DNA of 64,000 nucleotides from Chondrilla cf. caribensis. Its lineage: Eukaryota > Porifera > Demospongiae > Chondrillida > Chondrillidae. Below the pieces are notes generated by a model. It saw only the letters and a list, made by a program, of their open reading frames with translations. It was not told the origin of the DNA and did no database searches. This document shows, piece after piece, positions 26,025 through 40,218 of the stretch (its first letter is position 1; each line of letters starts with the position of its first letter). The DNA is taken from the NCBI GenBank assembly GCA_964020155.1, contig OZ026556.1, positions 3,468,501 through 3,532,500 on the forward strand, read 5' to 3'. The position numbers were made by a program, and so were the translations under genes.

Positions 26025-27523
26025 TGTAGAGATCTATCCAGAGTGAAGAACTGGCACGAAATTGTGATAGACTAAAGCTTATTGAGAACTGTTGTCTACC
26101 TATTGAGTCTCTCACCTTAATCCCAAAATGCGATGATATGAAGAAACTAGATCCTATCCAATAATGGACAAAACATATTATATTAGTTGTAGTAGTATTA
26201 CATGTGTGAATGTGTGTGGTACGGTTAGAGTGGCAAGCATGTGCTTCGGATGCAGCTCATGTACATATCCAGCCTCTCTATGTGTGTGTGGTGTAGCTGG
26301 TGTATCTCTTGATAGTGATGATTGAGTGTCCAAAATACCAATTATGTATGTAATTGATTTGGTGTATCCAAGGTTTGTGATGATGCACACTACAGACAAC
26401 TGGTTCCTTTGATGTGAATTGAAATCTTTCACACTTTGGGACACACTCTGGTACACACACTGGTACACACAGTGGTACACACAGTGGTACACACACTGGT
26501 ACACACTGGTACACACACTGGTACACACTTGGTACACACTGGTACACACTTGGTACACACTGGTACACACTTGGTACACACTGGTACACACACTGGTACA
26601 CACTCGGGACACACACTGGTACACACTTGGGACACACACTGTTACACACAGTGGTACACACATTGACACACACATTGAGCTACTCGTCTTCATACATGAG
26701 CTCATACATCTTTATACGTATGTATGTACATGCATTCATGTATCTCCTGTTTGTACATGAACTCACCCAACTATGCATGTACATGAACTCCTACGTCTAC
26801 ACGTAGCCAAATACATGGAGTCGTACATCTCATGTCACAATTCTGTAGGATTGTGTGCTCTGTGCCCAAACTCCAATAACTCCTTGCTGGCCTACCCTGC
26901 CAAAGGCACCGGCCAGGTTGGTCTGGTGGACCTTGTCAACATGGAGTCAGCTCCCCAAGTGATATCCGCACATGAAACTGGGATCACATGCCTAGCACTC
27001 AATCTCCAGGGAACAAGACTGGCAACTTCATCTGAAAAAGTTAGTCAAACTCGATTTACAGTATGTGCATCTACACATTTATCATCTTGCCATGCCCTCA
27101 CACACATCACCTACCCTATACCCCTCACACTCATCATCTACCCTACACCCCTCACACCCATCACCTACCCTACACCCCTCACACTCATCAGCTCCATTAT
27201 GGACATCCCTCACTCACAATCATCACATTCCCCACATCCCTCACATTTCTCACCTCCCCACAACCCCTCACTCACAATCATCACCTTCCCCACACCCCTC
27301 ACACTTATCACCCCCCGCAACCCCTCACTCATCACCATCTGATATTCACTAAAACCTTTCCTGCATACGTATGTATGGACATGTCATATCCAGGGCACCC
27401 TAATTAGAATATACGACACGGCTACTTGTGAGATGTTGACGGAATTGAGACGTGGTACAGTTACAGCTATGATATACTGGTTTGTGTGCATGTGTGTGTG
27501 TTGTGTGTGTGTTTGTGTATGGG

Positions 27524-27599
<76 letters not shown>

Positions 27600-27606
27600 G
27601 TGTGTG

Positions 27607-27661
<55 letters not shown>

Positions 27662-30600
27662 CTTGTGTGTGTGGGTGTGCATTTGTGTGTGTGGTACAAC
27701 CAGTCTATTAAACATCCCCCCTGTCCTCACTCTGTAGCATCAGCTTCAACGCGGACTCAACTCTCCTCTGTGCTGCTAGTGACCATGCCACCATCCATGT
27801 CTTTGACATCAATGATGCTCAAAAGTCTGGTGGAAAGGGGTGAGGAGACATCATACTGAGTCCTGTCGTGTGCATATTTGGTTGTGTTATGATGTATAGT
27901 ACAATATTCTTCCACTCTTCTCTCCACTCAACTCCTCATTTCCTGTTTTGCATCATTAAGTGTCCCAAAGGTCACTGACCTCCAGTAGAACCCTACTGGA
28001 GGGATGAAGTATCCATTGTGTTATGAGCTCAGCTATGTACATGCATGTAGCTTGTATGTACCTATGTAACCCTCCCTCTTCTGTTCCATGTAGCCGGTGT
28101 ATATGTGATCCTCACTTAGCTGCAACATATGGTGTGTATTATATTTCAGTTACCTGTTTATGGGAGTGACTAGTTTGAGGCCCTACCCTAATTGTGGAGG
28201 AACAGGAGCTGAGCCAATCCATTTCATTATTGGACCTGTTTGTCCATATTTGTCATGTAACTGCATATGTGTAGGTAGTGACATACAGGGTAGGAGTCAA
28301 ATGACTGTGGTAATGTTGAATCCCCTTTTCTTCCTCAGTACTGAATAGACTGTGTTATGCATAGGTTAATTCAGTACATTTTTGCTCACCAAAGCGGTAC
28401 ATGATTATGTGGTAGCATGACTGCAGGGAACCATCTTTGTAATGAATATATTGCTCGCAAACGGTTGGTCCTCTTCTTAGAGAGTGTCCTCTTTTCATAG
28501 GTAAAAGTGTTTGGGAATTAAATTATAGCTACAGTAGATGGAAATATTTTGTGCTTGAAAATAGGCCCAGTGTGAGAGAAAGCTCCTATTCTGCTCTTTG
28601 TTTTGAGTGTTGTTGTGGAGGTCTTTCACTGTGTAAATGTACTGACTTCTGTAGCACAAATTTAAATTTCCTATTCTGCTAATTCAAACCAAATGAATTA
28701 TCATGGTGTATAATTGTAGTAGAAACACCTTTACTTTTCATATGTTCATTGTTTTGGATAAGGAGGTGGTGTTAAATGGGTCTGGAGTCAATCGTGTTTA
28801 CTTAACACAACTATGGGTTCTATTTCTCACAATATACATTGAGTAAACACAACTATGGGTTCTTTTTCTCACAACTTATATAATATCTCGTGTGAATTTC
28901 TTGCCGTTATCCGGCACCTATGTAATGTATGTACATGCCTACATTGTTTCAACCCGTGACTCCTGTACATATTGTTTTCAGGTGGTTGCCTGGCAGCAAG
29001 ACAACAAAAAGCTTCCAGAGATTCCATGTCTCTCCCAACTCTCCATGTATATGTGCCTTCGGCTCTGACAAAAATTCTGTAATTGGTGAGTTTTCTTGTC
29101 ATATCCGCTGCTCACTCCACTGTTACCCCAGTGACACTGTCCTTCCAATCCTGGATATTTACAGCTAACTCTGTACTTGTTTGCATAAGCGCATGTGTGT
29201 ACATACGTACATTGTTTCTTTGTACATACATGCTCTAAATACGTAGAATGATAATTGTGCATTGTACAGACTACTGTACAGGCTGTATTGTACAAATATA
29301 CTTGGTGTGTGTAAATTGTACAAGTTGTACACTGTACACTGTTTAGATTGTATGGACATGCTTATTGAGTGTATATTGTTACATTGAATGTACGTACATA
29401 CTGTACATTCGTACTTAATTTATAATTCTGTGTGCAAATTTTCTGTGTTATTTAAATGTCTACTTATGCACTGTGTTAAGTTACCAGGGCAACTTCTACC
29501 AAGCCCAACCCCTTACTCTGCTGTTGTCACACACTCACACACAGAGTATGGATTGCAGAGTAAGCACATTTCTGGTGCTTGGGGAAGTTCAGTGTGGACA
29601 TTAGATAATGCAATGGTGACCTCCCTTGCCATCTATTAATAGGACAGTGACCTCTCTTACCATAATTTAATTGTCAATGGTGCAATGACCTCTCTTACTA
29701 TTTGTTAAAATGACATTGACCTCTCTTACTATTTGTTAAAATGACAATGACCTCTTTTGACATGTGCCAATGGGATATTGACCTCTCTCTTGTCATCTTA
29801 CAGTAAGTGCATACATAGAACTGCCTTCAATCCCTAGAATGTTCCACCCCACAACATTTCTGTGTCCCTGACCAACACTCTGGATTCTGTCATACTTGAT
29901 TCTCCTGGATACCTCATTTCTCTGGAATTTTCCTTAAAATATTATATAATTATCTCATGACCATGAGTCTTAATCTAATCAACTCCGCTTCCTGTGTGAC
30001 GTGTTAGATGCATGTATACATGTGTGCAGTGATGTAGTGCATGAGCATGACCAATCAGCGTATCATCTTACCTGTGGTGTACCCATGACATCATTTAATT
30101 GTGGGGTGAGCTATTGTATGGGTCAATTTCTTAGGAAGTGACAAGGGGCAAATCATTGGGGTTGGTCATGCTCAGGAGTGATAATGGTTTGGGTATGTAA
30201 CATGTGGAGTGTATGGAAAGGTTGATTGTGCAAGTAGTTTTTGAGAGTTTTGACCATACCTTGCGACACATTGGATCCTCCGGTATGCTCCATGTGGGTG
30301 TAGTCTGACTTGCTTTGTAAGTTTCTTGAAGGGCACACACCTAATCTGTACTTCTTGTCAGAGGTACTTACCATCAGTACTGGTTGACACAGTGTACATG
30401 AGCTAGAACACAGTGAAGTGTACGTGTCAACAGAAACATGCATCAACCTGGGCTATATTGACACTTTCAGAATGATGTCCTTAATGAAGTTCGTAGTGAT
30501 CATGAAGTGCCTTGAAAAGTCTCCGTACAACTCTTTGTGATTACGTATGTGGTTTCCATTTTTGAATGTTGTTTAGCTCTCCCTGAACCAATATTCTCAT

Positions 30601-33600
30601 AACAGCTATAGGGAATCTTCTTATGGCAGTTATGCACTGTAAAAGAAAAACAAAACTGTCGTCTATCGCAAAAGGCAACAAGCAAGTAATCCGAGTGTCC
30701 CAGGTTTTGTGGGTGACCTACGAGGTTTTTAAACTCGAATTACTTGTTATGTCACACTGTACTCTCCGACTGTGTGAAGTGTACTATCCCGTACAGGGGA
30801 TCTTTACTGATGGAATAATTGCATAAGTATCATTTTTTGGTGTTTGCAGTACGTATATCGAATGACCTGGTATGCTTCGTATACGGTAGCATGAGGTAGC
30901 ATGGAGATAGTTTTATCCAAGCAGAGTAAGGAATGAAGTGGGAATGTTCTCAACTTGAAATGCGATGTCACTTTCTGTATGTATGTACATACCTCGAACA
31001 CAGCCCATTTTGGTGTTGAGTGCCATGATGTGTGGGAGGCCCGTGCTGTGTTGATGTGGTGTATCTCGATCATGTTTAGATTCAAAGAACAGCTAGGTGA
31101 AGAAGGTATTTAAATGATGCAATATTTGTGATATTGTCAAAACAGTTTCTTTGATGTGCGTATGTACATACGTGTGTAGGTTTGCCCATTCAAGATGCCA
31201 AACACATAACTTGCTACATTAGTACATGCTGTACGTATGTGTTAAATGAGTCATGCAGTGTGTATGCTGATCTATTTTCTATTGTTGCTGTTGTAGAGTC
31301 CCCTGTACTCAGATGCTGTTTCTGATAGTCAGTTTGGGACTGTTCTCCTTTGTCTGTGTCTTTGGAAACCTTATACCTTGGGGTTAGATGAACCTTTGTG
31401 CAATCATCTTCAATCAGTTTTATTCAGACTTATCCCTTTACATTGTGTCCCTTTGTAGCCGCCTTTCTGTGTTTCTACATCTGTATCAATGTGAAATCCC
31501 CTTATTATGCCCCTAAAGGTGTATCAGGGTCAAATCCTCCTTTTGTGTCCCCAGAGGTCTTTGTCTGAGTAAACCCCCTAGGTGTGATAATCCCCTGTGA
31601 AATCCCCTCCTCTTGTCATGTAAACCCCCTTTACTAGCCACAGCATGTTTCCACACCATATCAGAACATCTGGTGCAGCCCAATTCAGTTAGTTAGTAAA
31701 TGCTGTATAACATGAGCCTTGAAGTACTTGTAACTATGCTTTCTGCTGGAGTTTGGCAATATACCGATGTTTATAATTATTCGGGATATCCAAAGAATAC
31801 TGATGTGGTATCCTGAATGTTTGATCAGCATCAAGATATCGTACATGAGATAGTATGGTGCTATTGGATCCTTTATGTTATAGCTGTAGACCATCTAGAT
31901 GTGCTACAGAATGTTGACAGCAAGATGGATTGACAAAGTTAACTATCACTCGACCTTGCTGTCATCTACGTACCCTACACTGTGTACCTTTGACACTGAC
32001 ACAGTATACGTGAGCTAGGGATCAAGTATAGTATGTATGTATTAATCAGGAGTATGTACTAATGTGAGTACTTTCAACTTGAAATTGGACCAAGTGAAGA
32101 CCATGTACTAACCTGAAGCATGTATCAACTAAGAGTGTGTACTAACCAGGAGTGTGTACTAACCAGGAGTGTGTACTATCCAGGAGTGTATACTAACCAG
32201 GAGTGTGTACTAACCAGGAGTGTGTACTATCCAGGAGTGTATACTAACCAGGAGTGTGTACTAACCAGGAGTGCATACTAACCAAGAGTGTGTACTAACT
32301 GGGAGTGTGTACTAACCGGGAGTGTGTACTAACTGGGAGTGTGTACTAACTGGGAGTACATACGTATGTACTGTACTAATCTTGAGTATGTACTAACCAG
32401 GAGTATGTGCTACTTGGGTGTGTGTACGTACTAATAGGGAACATGTACTAGCCAAGATTACATACTAACCAGGAGTATGTGCTACTTGGGTGTGTGTACG
32501 TACTAATAGGGAACATGTACTAGCCAAGATTACATACTAACCAGGAGTGTGTATCAACCAGGCTCCTCCCTGACCAAACCATACTTTACTTGTATATCCA
32601 TTACTACAATCAATGTTCCAATACATGAGACTGCTTGGTATGTACATACTTCAGATAAAATGTCCATTTGTACGTTGAATGTAAACACCGACTGTATACA
32701 GGACATGCCTGTGTGTACCTGTATGTGTTCTGATTACACAGTGCATAGTTTGCTTACAGAAATGGTAAATGGTTGTGCCCACTGCCATGTACTGTACCTG
32801 TGTGTGCATGCAAAACATGTGGGATGTTGTAACATGCTATCCAGTACTGCACCTCGTTGTCCCGGTAATAGACTTTTCAAATCATATGGAGGAGGAATGA
32901 GGTAATGAAGTGACGAAGTGTACATTGACTATACATTATGTACACCACGTGTATGCTACATAAGTGTACACCAGGTGTATGCTACATAAGTGTACACCAG
33001 GTGTATGCTACATAAGTGTACACCAGGTGTATGCTACATACGTAGGTGTACACCAGGTGTATACTACATAGATGCACACCAGGTGTATGCTACATTGATG
33101 TAAATCAGGTGTACTACTAGGTGTCATACTATATACATACATACAGGTTTTTGCTGTCATAGAGTCAGTCATTACAGTCAACCTTACTTAGTACGTAGGT
33201 ACCTTCAGAGTGTACCTAAGTCTGTACATACTTTTCGTGAGAGAACACACACTTGCTATCAGTACTAGTTAGCATATGTGAATAGTGTACTGTACATGAA
33301 CCAAAAACTGAGTGAAGTTTACTAATAATTATTGAACCTGTGCTTCTTATCAGAGGTACTTCCAGTACATACTAGTCATCACTACTGGTAGACATAATGT
33401 ACATGAGCTAGGGACTGAGTGAAATACATAATAATATACTAACTGAGAGTATGTACGTACTTGCTAAGAATTTGCTCTGTAGTTATACTGAGAATAGGAT
33501 TATTTCAACAGTATCCACTGTAAATGCAGTATAAACAGTACAGTGCACACACTCAACACTGTACATACTGTACATACACTACGTACCAAACATACAATAC

Positions 33601-36600
33601 CTATGGTAAACATGATACATCCTCTACATACAGTACATGTATGTGTGTATGTCTTGTTGTGTGTACTTGATAATCATAGCAGGTGTAGCATACTCCAACG
33701 TTAGCCTGACCACTTCAGGCGATGTGCATTTGGATGTTTGCACAGAAGTGAAATCATTAATCTTTATTAATTGCAGTCGTACAATCTCCTACAATCTATC
33801 AGTGACCTTTGATCGAATTCTGTGTGTATATACATACATACATCTTCATGTCACAGCAGGGGCAGTATAAAGAGAAGCATTAGTTGGTCTTTAATCATTG
33901 TGGAATGCGGTGACATAGGACTTCATTTAATTGAATGTTTGATGTAATGAATACAAGCACAGTTCAATTTGCTTGGTATTCACATGTATGTACATAGAAA
34001 GGTGCACCAAATTTGTACTTTCATCAAAAGTGCTTGTTATCAGTACTGCATGGTAAGTATAGTCTACGTCCACTGGATGGGAACCGTGTGAAGTATGTAT
34101 TCTTACTAATCATGAGTGTGTACCAACCAGGAGTGTGTGCTAACCAGGAATGCATACTAACCAGGAGTGTGTACTAACCAGGATGTGTACTAACCAGGAG
34201 TGTGTACTAACCAGGATGTGTACTAACCAGGATGTGTACTAACCAGGAGTGTGTACTAACCAGGATTTGTACTAACCATGAGTATGTACTAACCAGGAGT
34301 GTGTACAAAATGGGAGTGCATACTATCTGGGAGTGTGTACTAACCATGAATGCATGTAAACCATGAGTATGTACTACTGTGAGTGTGTACCATCCAGGGT
34401 ACTTACATACTAATCAAGTTACATGGTATTTTGACTGACTGATTATACAGTCCATATATTCAGACAATGATGGATTAAGACTGCACCCATGTATGAGGGT
34501 GAAGCTCTTTCAATGTGCATGCGTATGTAATTTGTGGTTTCTCTCAACAGATTTCATCACAAATTGAAATTTTGATTGGTTTTCTTGACAGTGTGATGAC
34601 AGTGGGCATAGGGTTGGAGTTACCTCGCCCCCATATGCATATCGTATCCTCTTATGTCAACCCTGCTGCAACACAGCCAGGCTGACATAATACATCCTGT
34701 TTGCTTGTTCAGGAAATTAGTATGTGCTTTATATGGTCTCGAGCAGTTCCTCAGTTATTCCCCTAGGACGTGTGAGAAGCATATAGAATGACCACTAAAT
34801 GTACAGTGTGTATGAGTAAGGTACGGATGAGCATATCGTATTTGTTACTTCACATGCAAACCATGCGACTTATACTACAAGGTTATCCATTGGTCTAATT
34901 GTGGTAGGTACAATTGGTACGCTATGTTCAGTACATACATTTGTGCATACATAATGCATACTGTACAGGCCATTATTATGGACCAATGTACATGCAATTG
35001 AATACACATAACTATGCTATGAAGTAGTCTTTCCTACTAGATCATAATACGGTCATCAGTTCTTCAACCACCATCACCTGATGTAACTTGAGCTGAAACA
35101 CCCTTACCCCAAACCTTAAACATTAGCTGGTATGGGGTGACCTCCAAACACCATCCAAACCAATTGATTGGGTCATTGAATTACTGCGAGAATGCAAGCT
35201 TTCAATCACCATGCATAGCTGCAAGATAAGGCTTGTGATCATACCAGCACTGGTGTCCCTGTGGTGGTGTATTTCATGTCAGAATCCCTATTGCACAATT
35301 TATTAATTCCTCATATCAATTAAATAAATTGCATATTTCGTCATAATCAGGCCGGGTAGTATAGGTCATCCAGCGTATATGAAATCATTACATTGAGATC
35401 AAGAGAACATCGTTTCCATGGTTATAACACCGGAAATGACGTTGGTTTTTGTTGTTGATGTAATTTTTCTTTTCCTGATGTCAAAATTGAATACCTGTCA
35501 TTGGAATCTATGTTTGAATGACATTTGGTTGATTGCATCATTTCCTGTAACTGTTATTGCTTCACAGCATAGCACTTCTTGGGATTCTGTACATATATTA
35601 TGGAGATCGACTTGAATTGTACTGTTGGTACGTAATGTACATTAGAGCTACAATGCTGTGGAGGTACTGTACATGCATATGTATGTATGTATTGTAGCTG
35701 CATTACCTCTTGCGAAAAATGTCCATGTACGCGCATACTTACATACATGTATGTATGTATTTTGTACAGGAAAGATGTAATAATTTGTGTATGTACAGTA
35801 CTGTATGTGCGTACAGCTCAGTACAGTACATATCTACATACATACAGTAGATGTGTTTGTGTTCAGACCCACTGTCCATGTGATAAACCTGTAAAATACT
35901 GTATGACAAACTTCCAAATACTGTTTAGGGTTGCCCGTTGGTGTATGCATCCGTGGTAACCAGACACTGATCACACGAATGTCGTGCCAGTCCACAGTGC
36001 AGGCATGCACGTGTGCTTATTCGAGCATGATGTGGAACCTGTTCAATACTAGTGTTTAGTTGGCTATTTGAAGCTGGTGTATGTAGTTGAGTGAGAAATA
36101 TGAATTTGTAAACCGAGGCCAGTCATTTATGTATGACAACACAGCATGCTCATAGCAGCATACCAATCTCTGTATAGCAGCACTGTTAGATGCCTATCTC
36201 TGTATAGCAGCACTGTTAGATGCCTATCTTTGTATAGCAGCACTGTTAGATGCCTATCTCTGTATAGCAGCACTGTTGGATGCCTATCTTTGTATAGCAG
36301 CACTGTTAGATGCCTATCTCTGTATAGCAGCATTGTTTGATGCCTATCTCTGTATAGCAGCACTGTTAGATGACAGTTTCTTTATAGCAGCACTGTTAGA
36401 TGGCTCCCTCTGTATACCAGCACTGTTGGGTAGAACTCCATTCATAAATGCTATTTAGATTGTGCCATTGTCTTATAGTTACAAGGACTGTCTTCTTGGA
36501 GAAAATTCTTGATGTAGAATACACACTCTCAGATACGTACGTATGTATGTAGCAATGATACTGGTTACAGTGTATGTATGTAAAGGAGTGTATGGTAATT

Positions 36601-39600
36601 CTTTATGGGGGTGATAAACTGTATGCGATTGGCACAGAGAAACTTCGATACGTACATACGCCTACTTGTGTACTCACACACATGTGTACTTATTTCAAAC
36701 TGAGTATTCATTTTTCGAAAATGCTAGAGATTGAAAACTCTGTGTTGTGGGATGCAGTGAGTCAACACTGAAAATGAGTCTTTGTTTGGGGATTCCTGAG
36801 ACTTTGTGAAGTTGAACTTGATAGAGATCAGTTGAGTTAAGTCTGAGGAAGTTATTTCTCAAAATCTAAACCTTTTTTCAAAGCCATTAGCAATCCTCTT
36901 TGATGTGCAGTTTCAGTGTCGTGTGCTGAATCAGCTCATGTGATCACAACAGGACTCATTCCAGTAATCTGGGTTTGAGTGAGTCGAAATTGACACAACG
37001 GAGCCTTGACAATAGGGTGTCTTTTGCATGGACAAGAAACAGTACATACCTATGTCTAATCACCAGGGATATTGAAAAATTATCACCTGTGTCAGTATTG
37101 TTTAAACACACATCATAGTTTGACAACAATTGGATGATAACTGTGTCTCAGAATGTGATCAGGCTGTGAAGGATGTTGGATTAAGGGATGCCTTACCCAG
37201 TTAGATCACTGCTGTTTGTGTACAGTGGGCAGTGTGTATCCTGACAGCTAATCCAACTATGGGGTGTATGTTCATGTACAGACAAGGTTTCATTAAGGAA
37301 AAATAAAAGCATTAGATTGTTCACTGTCTGTGAGAAGAATTTAAAATGCTGAGCAAAAGTGGAAGCTTATGTAATACTTCACCTCCTAGTCCAGAGTACA
37401 AGGATATCCACTCAATGCAAACTCTTTGTGTGAAAGATCAAATAAAGTGTACACGTATGAACTGTGGTACATATTTTGTGTTATAAATGAGCAAGCTTAA
37501 TACATAAGTACTTTACAGTACAGTACAATACAGTATGGTACAGTACAGTTCAGCATAGTACAATACAGTATGGTACAGTACGTATAGTAATAGGTTCAGT
37601 AGAATCAGTTTAGTGACATGTATTCCCGATTGTTACAATACTCGATCTACAAGAGAATGTGTTGATGCTTCTTATTGATTGTTCATCATTGTCAGCCTTC
37701 AAGCCTTACTGTTAGCTCCTTATCACTTAGCAGTATCTGCCTGTACTCTACCACTATGCACACTATATTACCACAGTGTGTACACTTAACCACTCCCCAC
37801 ATGTGTACATAATGTACATATGTACACTAAACTACACACTGTACACTTATTTGTACCCTGGTTGAGGGTTAGATCAAAGGAAAGCTGTGCTTACATAAGC
37901 CATGTAGCACAGGTCAGTGATACAACACAGGTCGCCAGACAGGCTTCATTGTTAGGATTATTTACGTGAGAACGAGGCAGGGAATTAGTAAACACATTTC
38001 TATTACATATAATATGTTGTATTGGACTATGCGCATATTTGCAGTATACATTGTCTGTCATTCACCATGCCAGGATACAAGTTAGTTGGCCCTTCACCCT
38101 CGGTAATCAATTAGCACTTTATATCTGCTGCAGCACACCTAGGCAGGATATAACTATTACGTATTACACTATTACTACTACCTACATACGTACAAATATA
38201 CATACTGTCTGTATATACACTATAGTGCTATGTACATACCTGTGTATGCATATACACTATACTAATATCTACAGTACATATGTATATGTGTATTATACCA
38301 GTACACACCAAACGACTGCCTTAGTACATATGTACACCCAACCACTGCCTAAGCATACTCACTCACTGTTGCATTGCCCCACACATTTTAGCACTTCTTT
38401 CAATGACCTTTCCAATGTAATCCCATTCTAAAGCGCAATCAACATTCTATTGGACTACAAACTATGAAATCCTCTATAATCTAACTCTCTTGTAATACAA
38501 TGTGTTGCTGCTGTCCTTAGGGTATTGGATAGTGTAACAACAAACGTGTTGATGGTGTGTACACCGCTAAATTGTAACTGTTACAAAAGTGTTTGTCCTT
38601 AGTTATGTCCTAGGAGCTTTCCATTCCTGGGTACGTATGCAGGACTGCCGATACCTATTTTCTGTAGCCCTCATGTAAACATCATTCACCCTGAACTTTC
38701 CTACCAGAAACCTTTACAACCTATAAAGAGCATACCCTGTGTAAGGAATCCCTTTTGGTGTAAGGAGAGTGGGCTATCTCCCCATCCGCTAGTGCATAAT
38801 TAGCATACCCTGCCCCCCACATCGCCAGGCCGGAAATGATCATGCTACTCACTCCACGTTTCCAGCCTTTTTGAGTTATGAGAAATTCTAACCTGGGGAA
38901 CATAGCGTTTGTCCTTAGTTGTGCTCAAGTCAAAGGATGTATACAACAAAAGAATATTCATTTTGCCCTTTCAATGAACCTACAGTATATACTGTTCAGT
39001 TCATATCTGTGTGTATTGTACATACTATGCATATGTAAGTAGGTATATTGTGTTTATTTTGCACATATTTACCTTGACAATATTATGCTGTACATATGTA
39101 TGTACATTTATACACTGTGTGTGTTTATATCATTGTTTTGGCCAGACTGTCTCAACTGGCCATTCTACCAAGTGAATAAAATGGCTGCAAGATCTCATTT
39201 CACTGTTAATCAGATCCGGTCAGCACAAGGTGATGAAACAAGCTATACCAAGATTATCATAACTCTTGTTTTGGTACACCTTCACCTGGTTGTTTTGAGT
39301 AAGACCTTCTCCTTATAGGGATACCTATTACCTGCTTCCTTCTGGTCTTCCTGCAAGTTGGCTTCAACGGCTTAGAAAGCTTCTTCCTATCATAGGGCAG
39401 TTGGTTTGAGTGGGCTGGATGCCCATTCAAGGCCTGTTCACCTGCACACATCTTTTAGGTCTTCACATCCTGTATTATCATTACTCTGCACTATGACGTC
39501 ATGGGATCACTTACGGTACACGTGTGCAGTGTTGAGCACGGTCGGTGTAGTACCTACAAGTGGTGTGGATGACTTGATAACAAGTAAAGGTTACTGACCT

Positions 39601-40095
39601 TTAGAAGTTGGAAATTCCCCCTGGGTGGAATCACACTTGCAGTTTTGGGCCATCTATGACAGCCTTTTGTGGTGTGATGAATCATGCTGAATGATCACCT
39701 GTGGTTGCATCTTTGGGACTTCCCTAATCGGTGATAAGAAGTGGCAATAATACGGCCTGCCATCCTGTGTTGTAATGAGCTAGCTATCCCAGTGTACCAC
39801 GTCTGTTGATATTTGCATAAGTGATAGTATCTGTCTCATGATTACCTCTGTGTTTGTGTAGGGTATCACACACTGATAAGCAGTTCTTCTCCTTTTAAGG
39901 TCCTTATGATGTTTAGCCGCTATCTGTCAACATGCGGCCACCTGTATGGGGGTTGATGGAGTACTGTTGTCGTAGTAACATGTTTCAAGTAAATAGAGTT
40001 AGTCTTCTATCACATGAGATCACAAACATGTGTTGTATATGTATGTATTCTGCTGGTAACAACCCACTCGTGATACTACTGTAGTGTTTACCCAG

Positions 40096-40144
<49 letters not shown>

Positions 40145-40182
40145 AGATGTGGTGTGTGCTCTGTGTGCACATTTGTGTGTGT

Positions 40183-40218
<36 letters not shown>

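Larger units (their letters stand above)
25154..26848. other. WDR45B intron 5
   Basis: No coding signal. It contains (TG)n at 25976-26023 and the tggtacacacac array at 26446-26660. The rest is AT-rich unique-looking sequence. Confidence 0.7.

Noticed and set aside
28160..28348. Short open frame (plus) between WDR45B exons 8 and 9
   Set aside because: No resemblance to the missing WIPI segment and exons 8 and 9 join in frame without it.
32050..34400. CRISPR-like array
   Set aside because: Units are contiguous tandem copies with no unique spacers, in animal intronic DNA.
36127..36458. Tyr/Leu-repeat frames on both strands
   Set aside because: Artefact of the 30-bp minisatellite.
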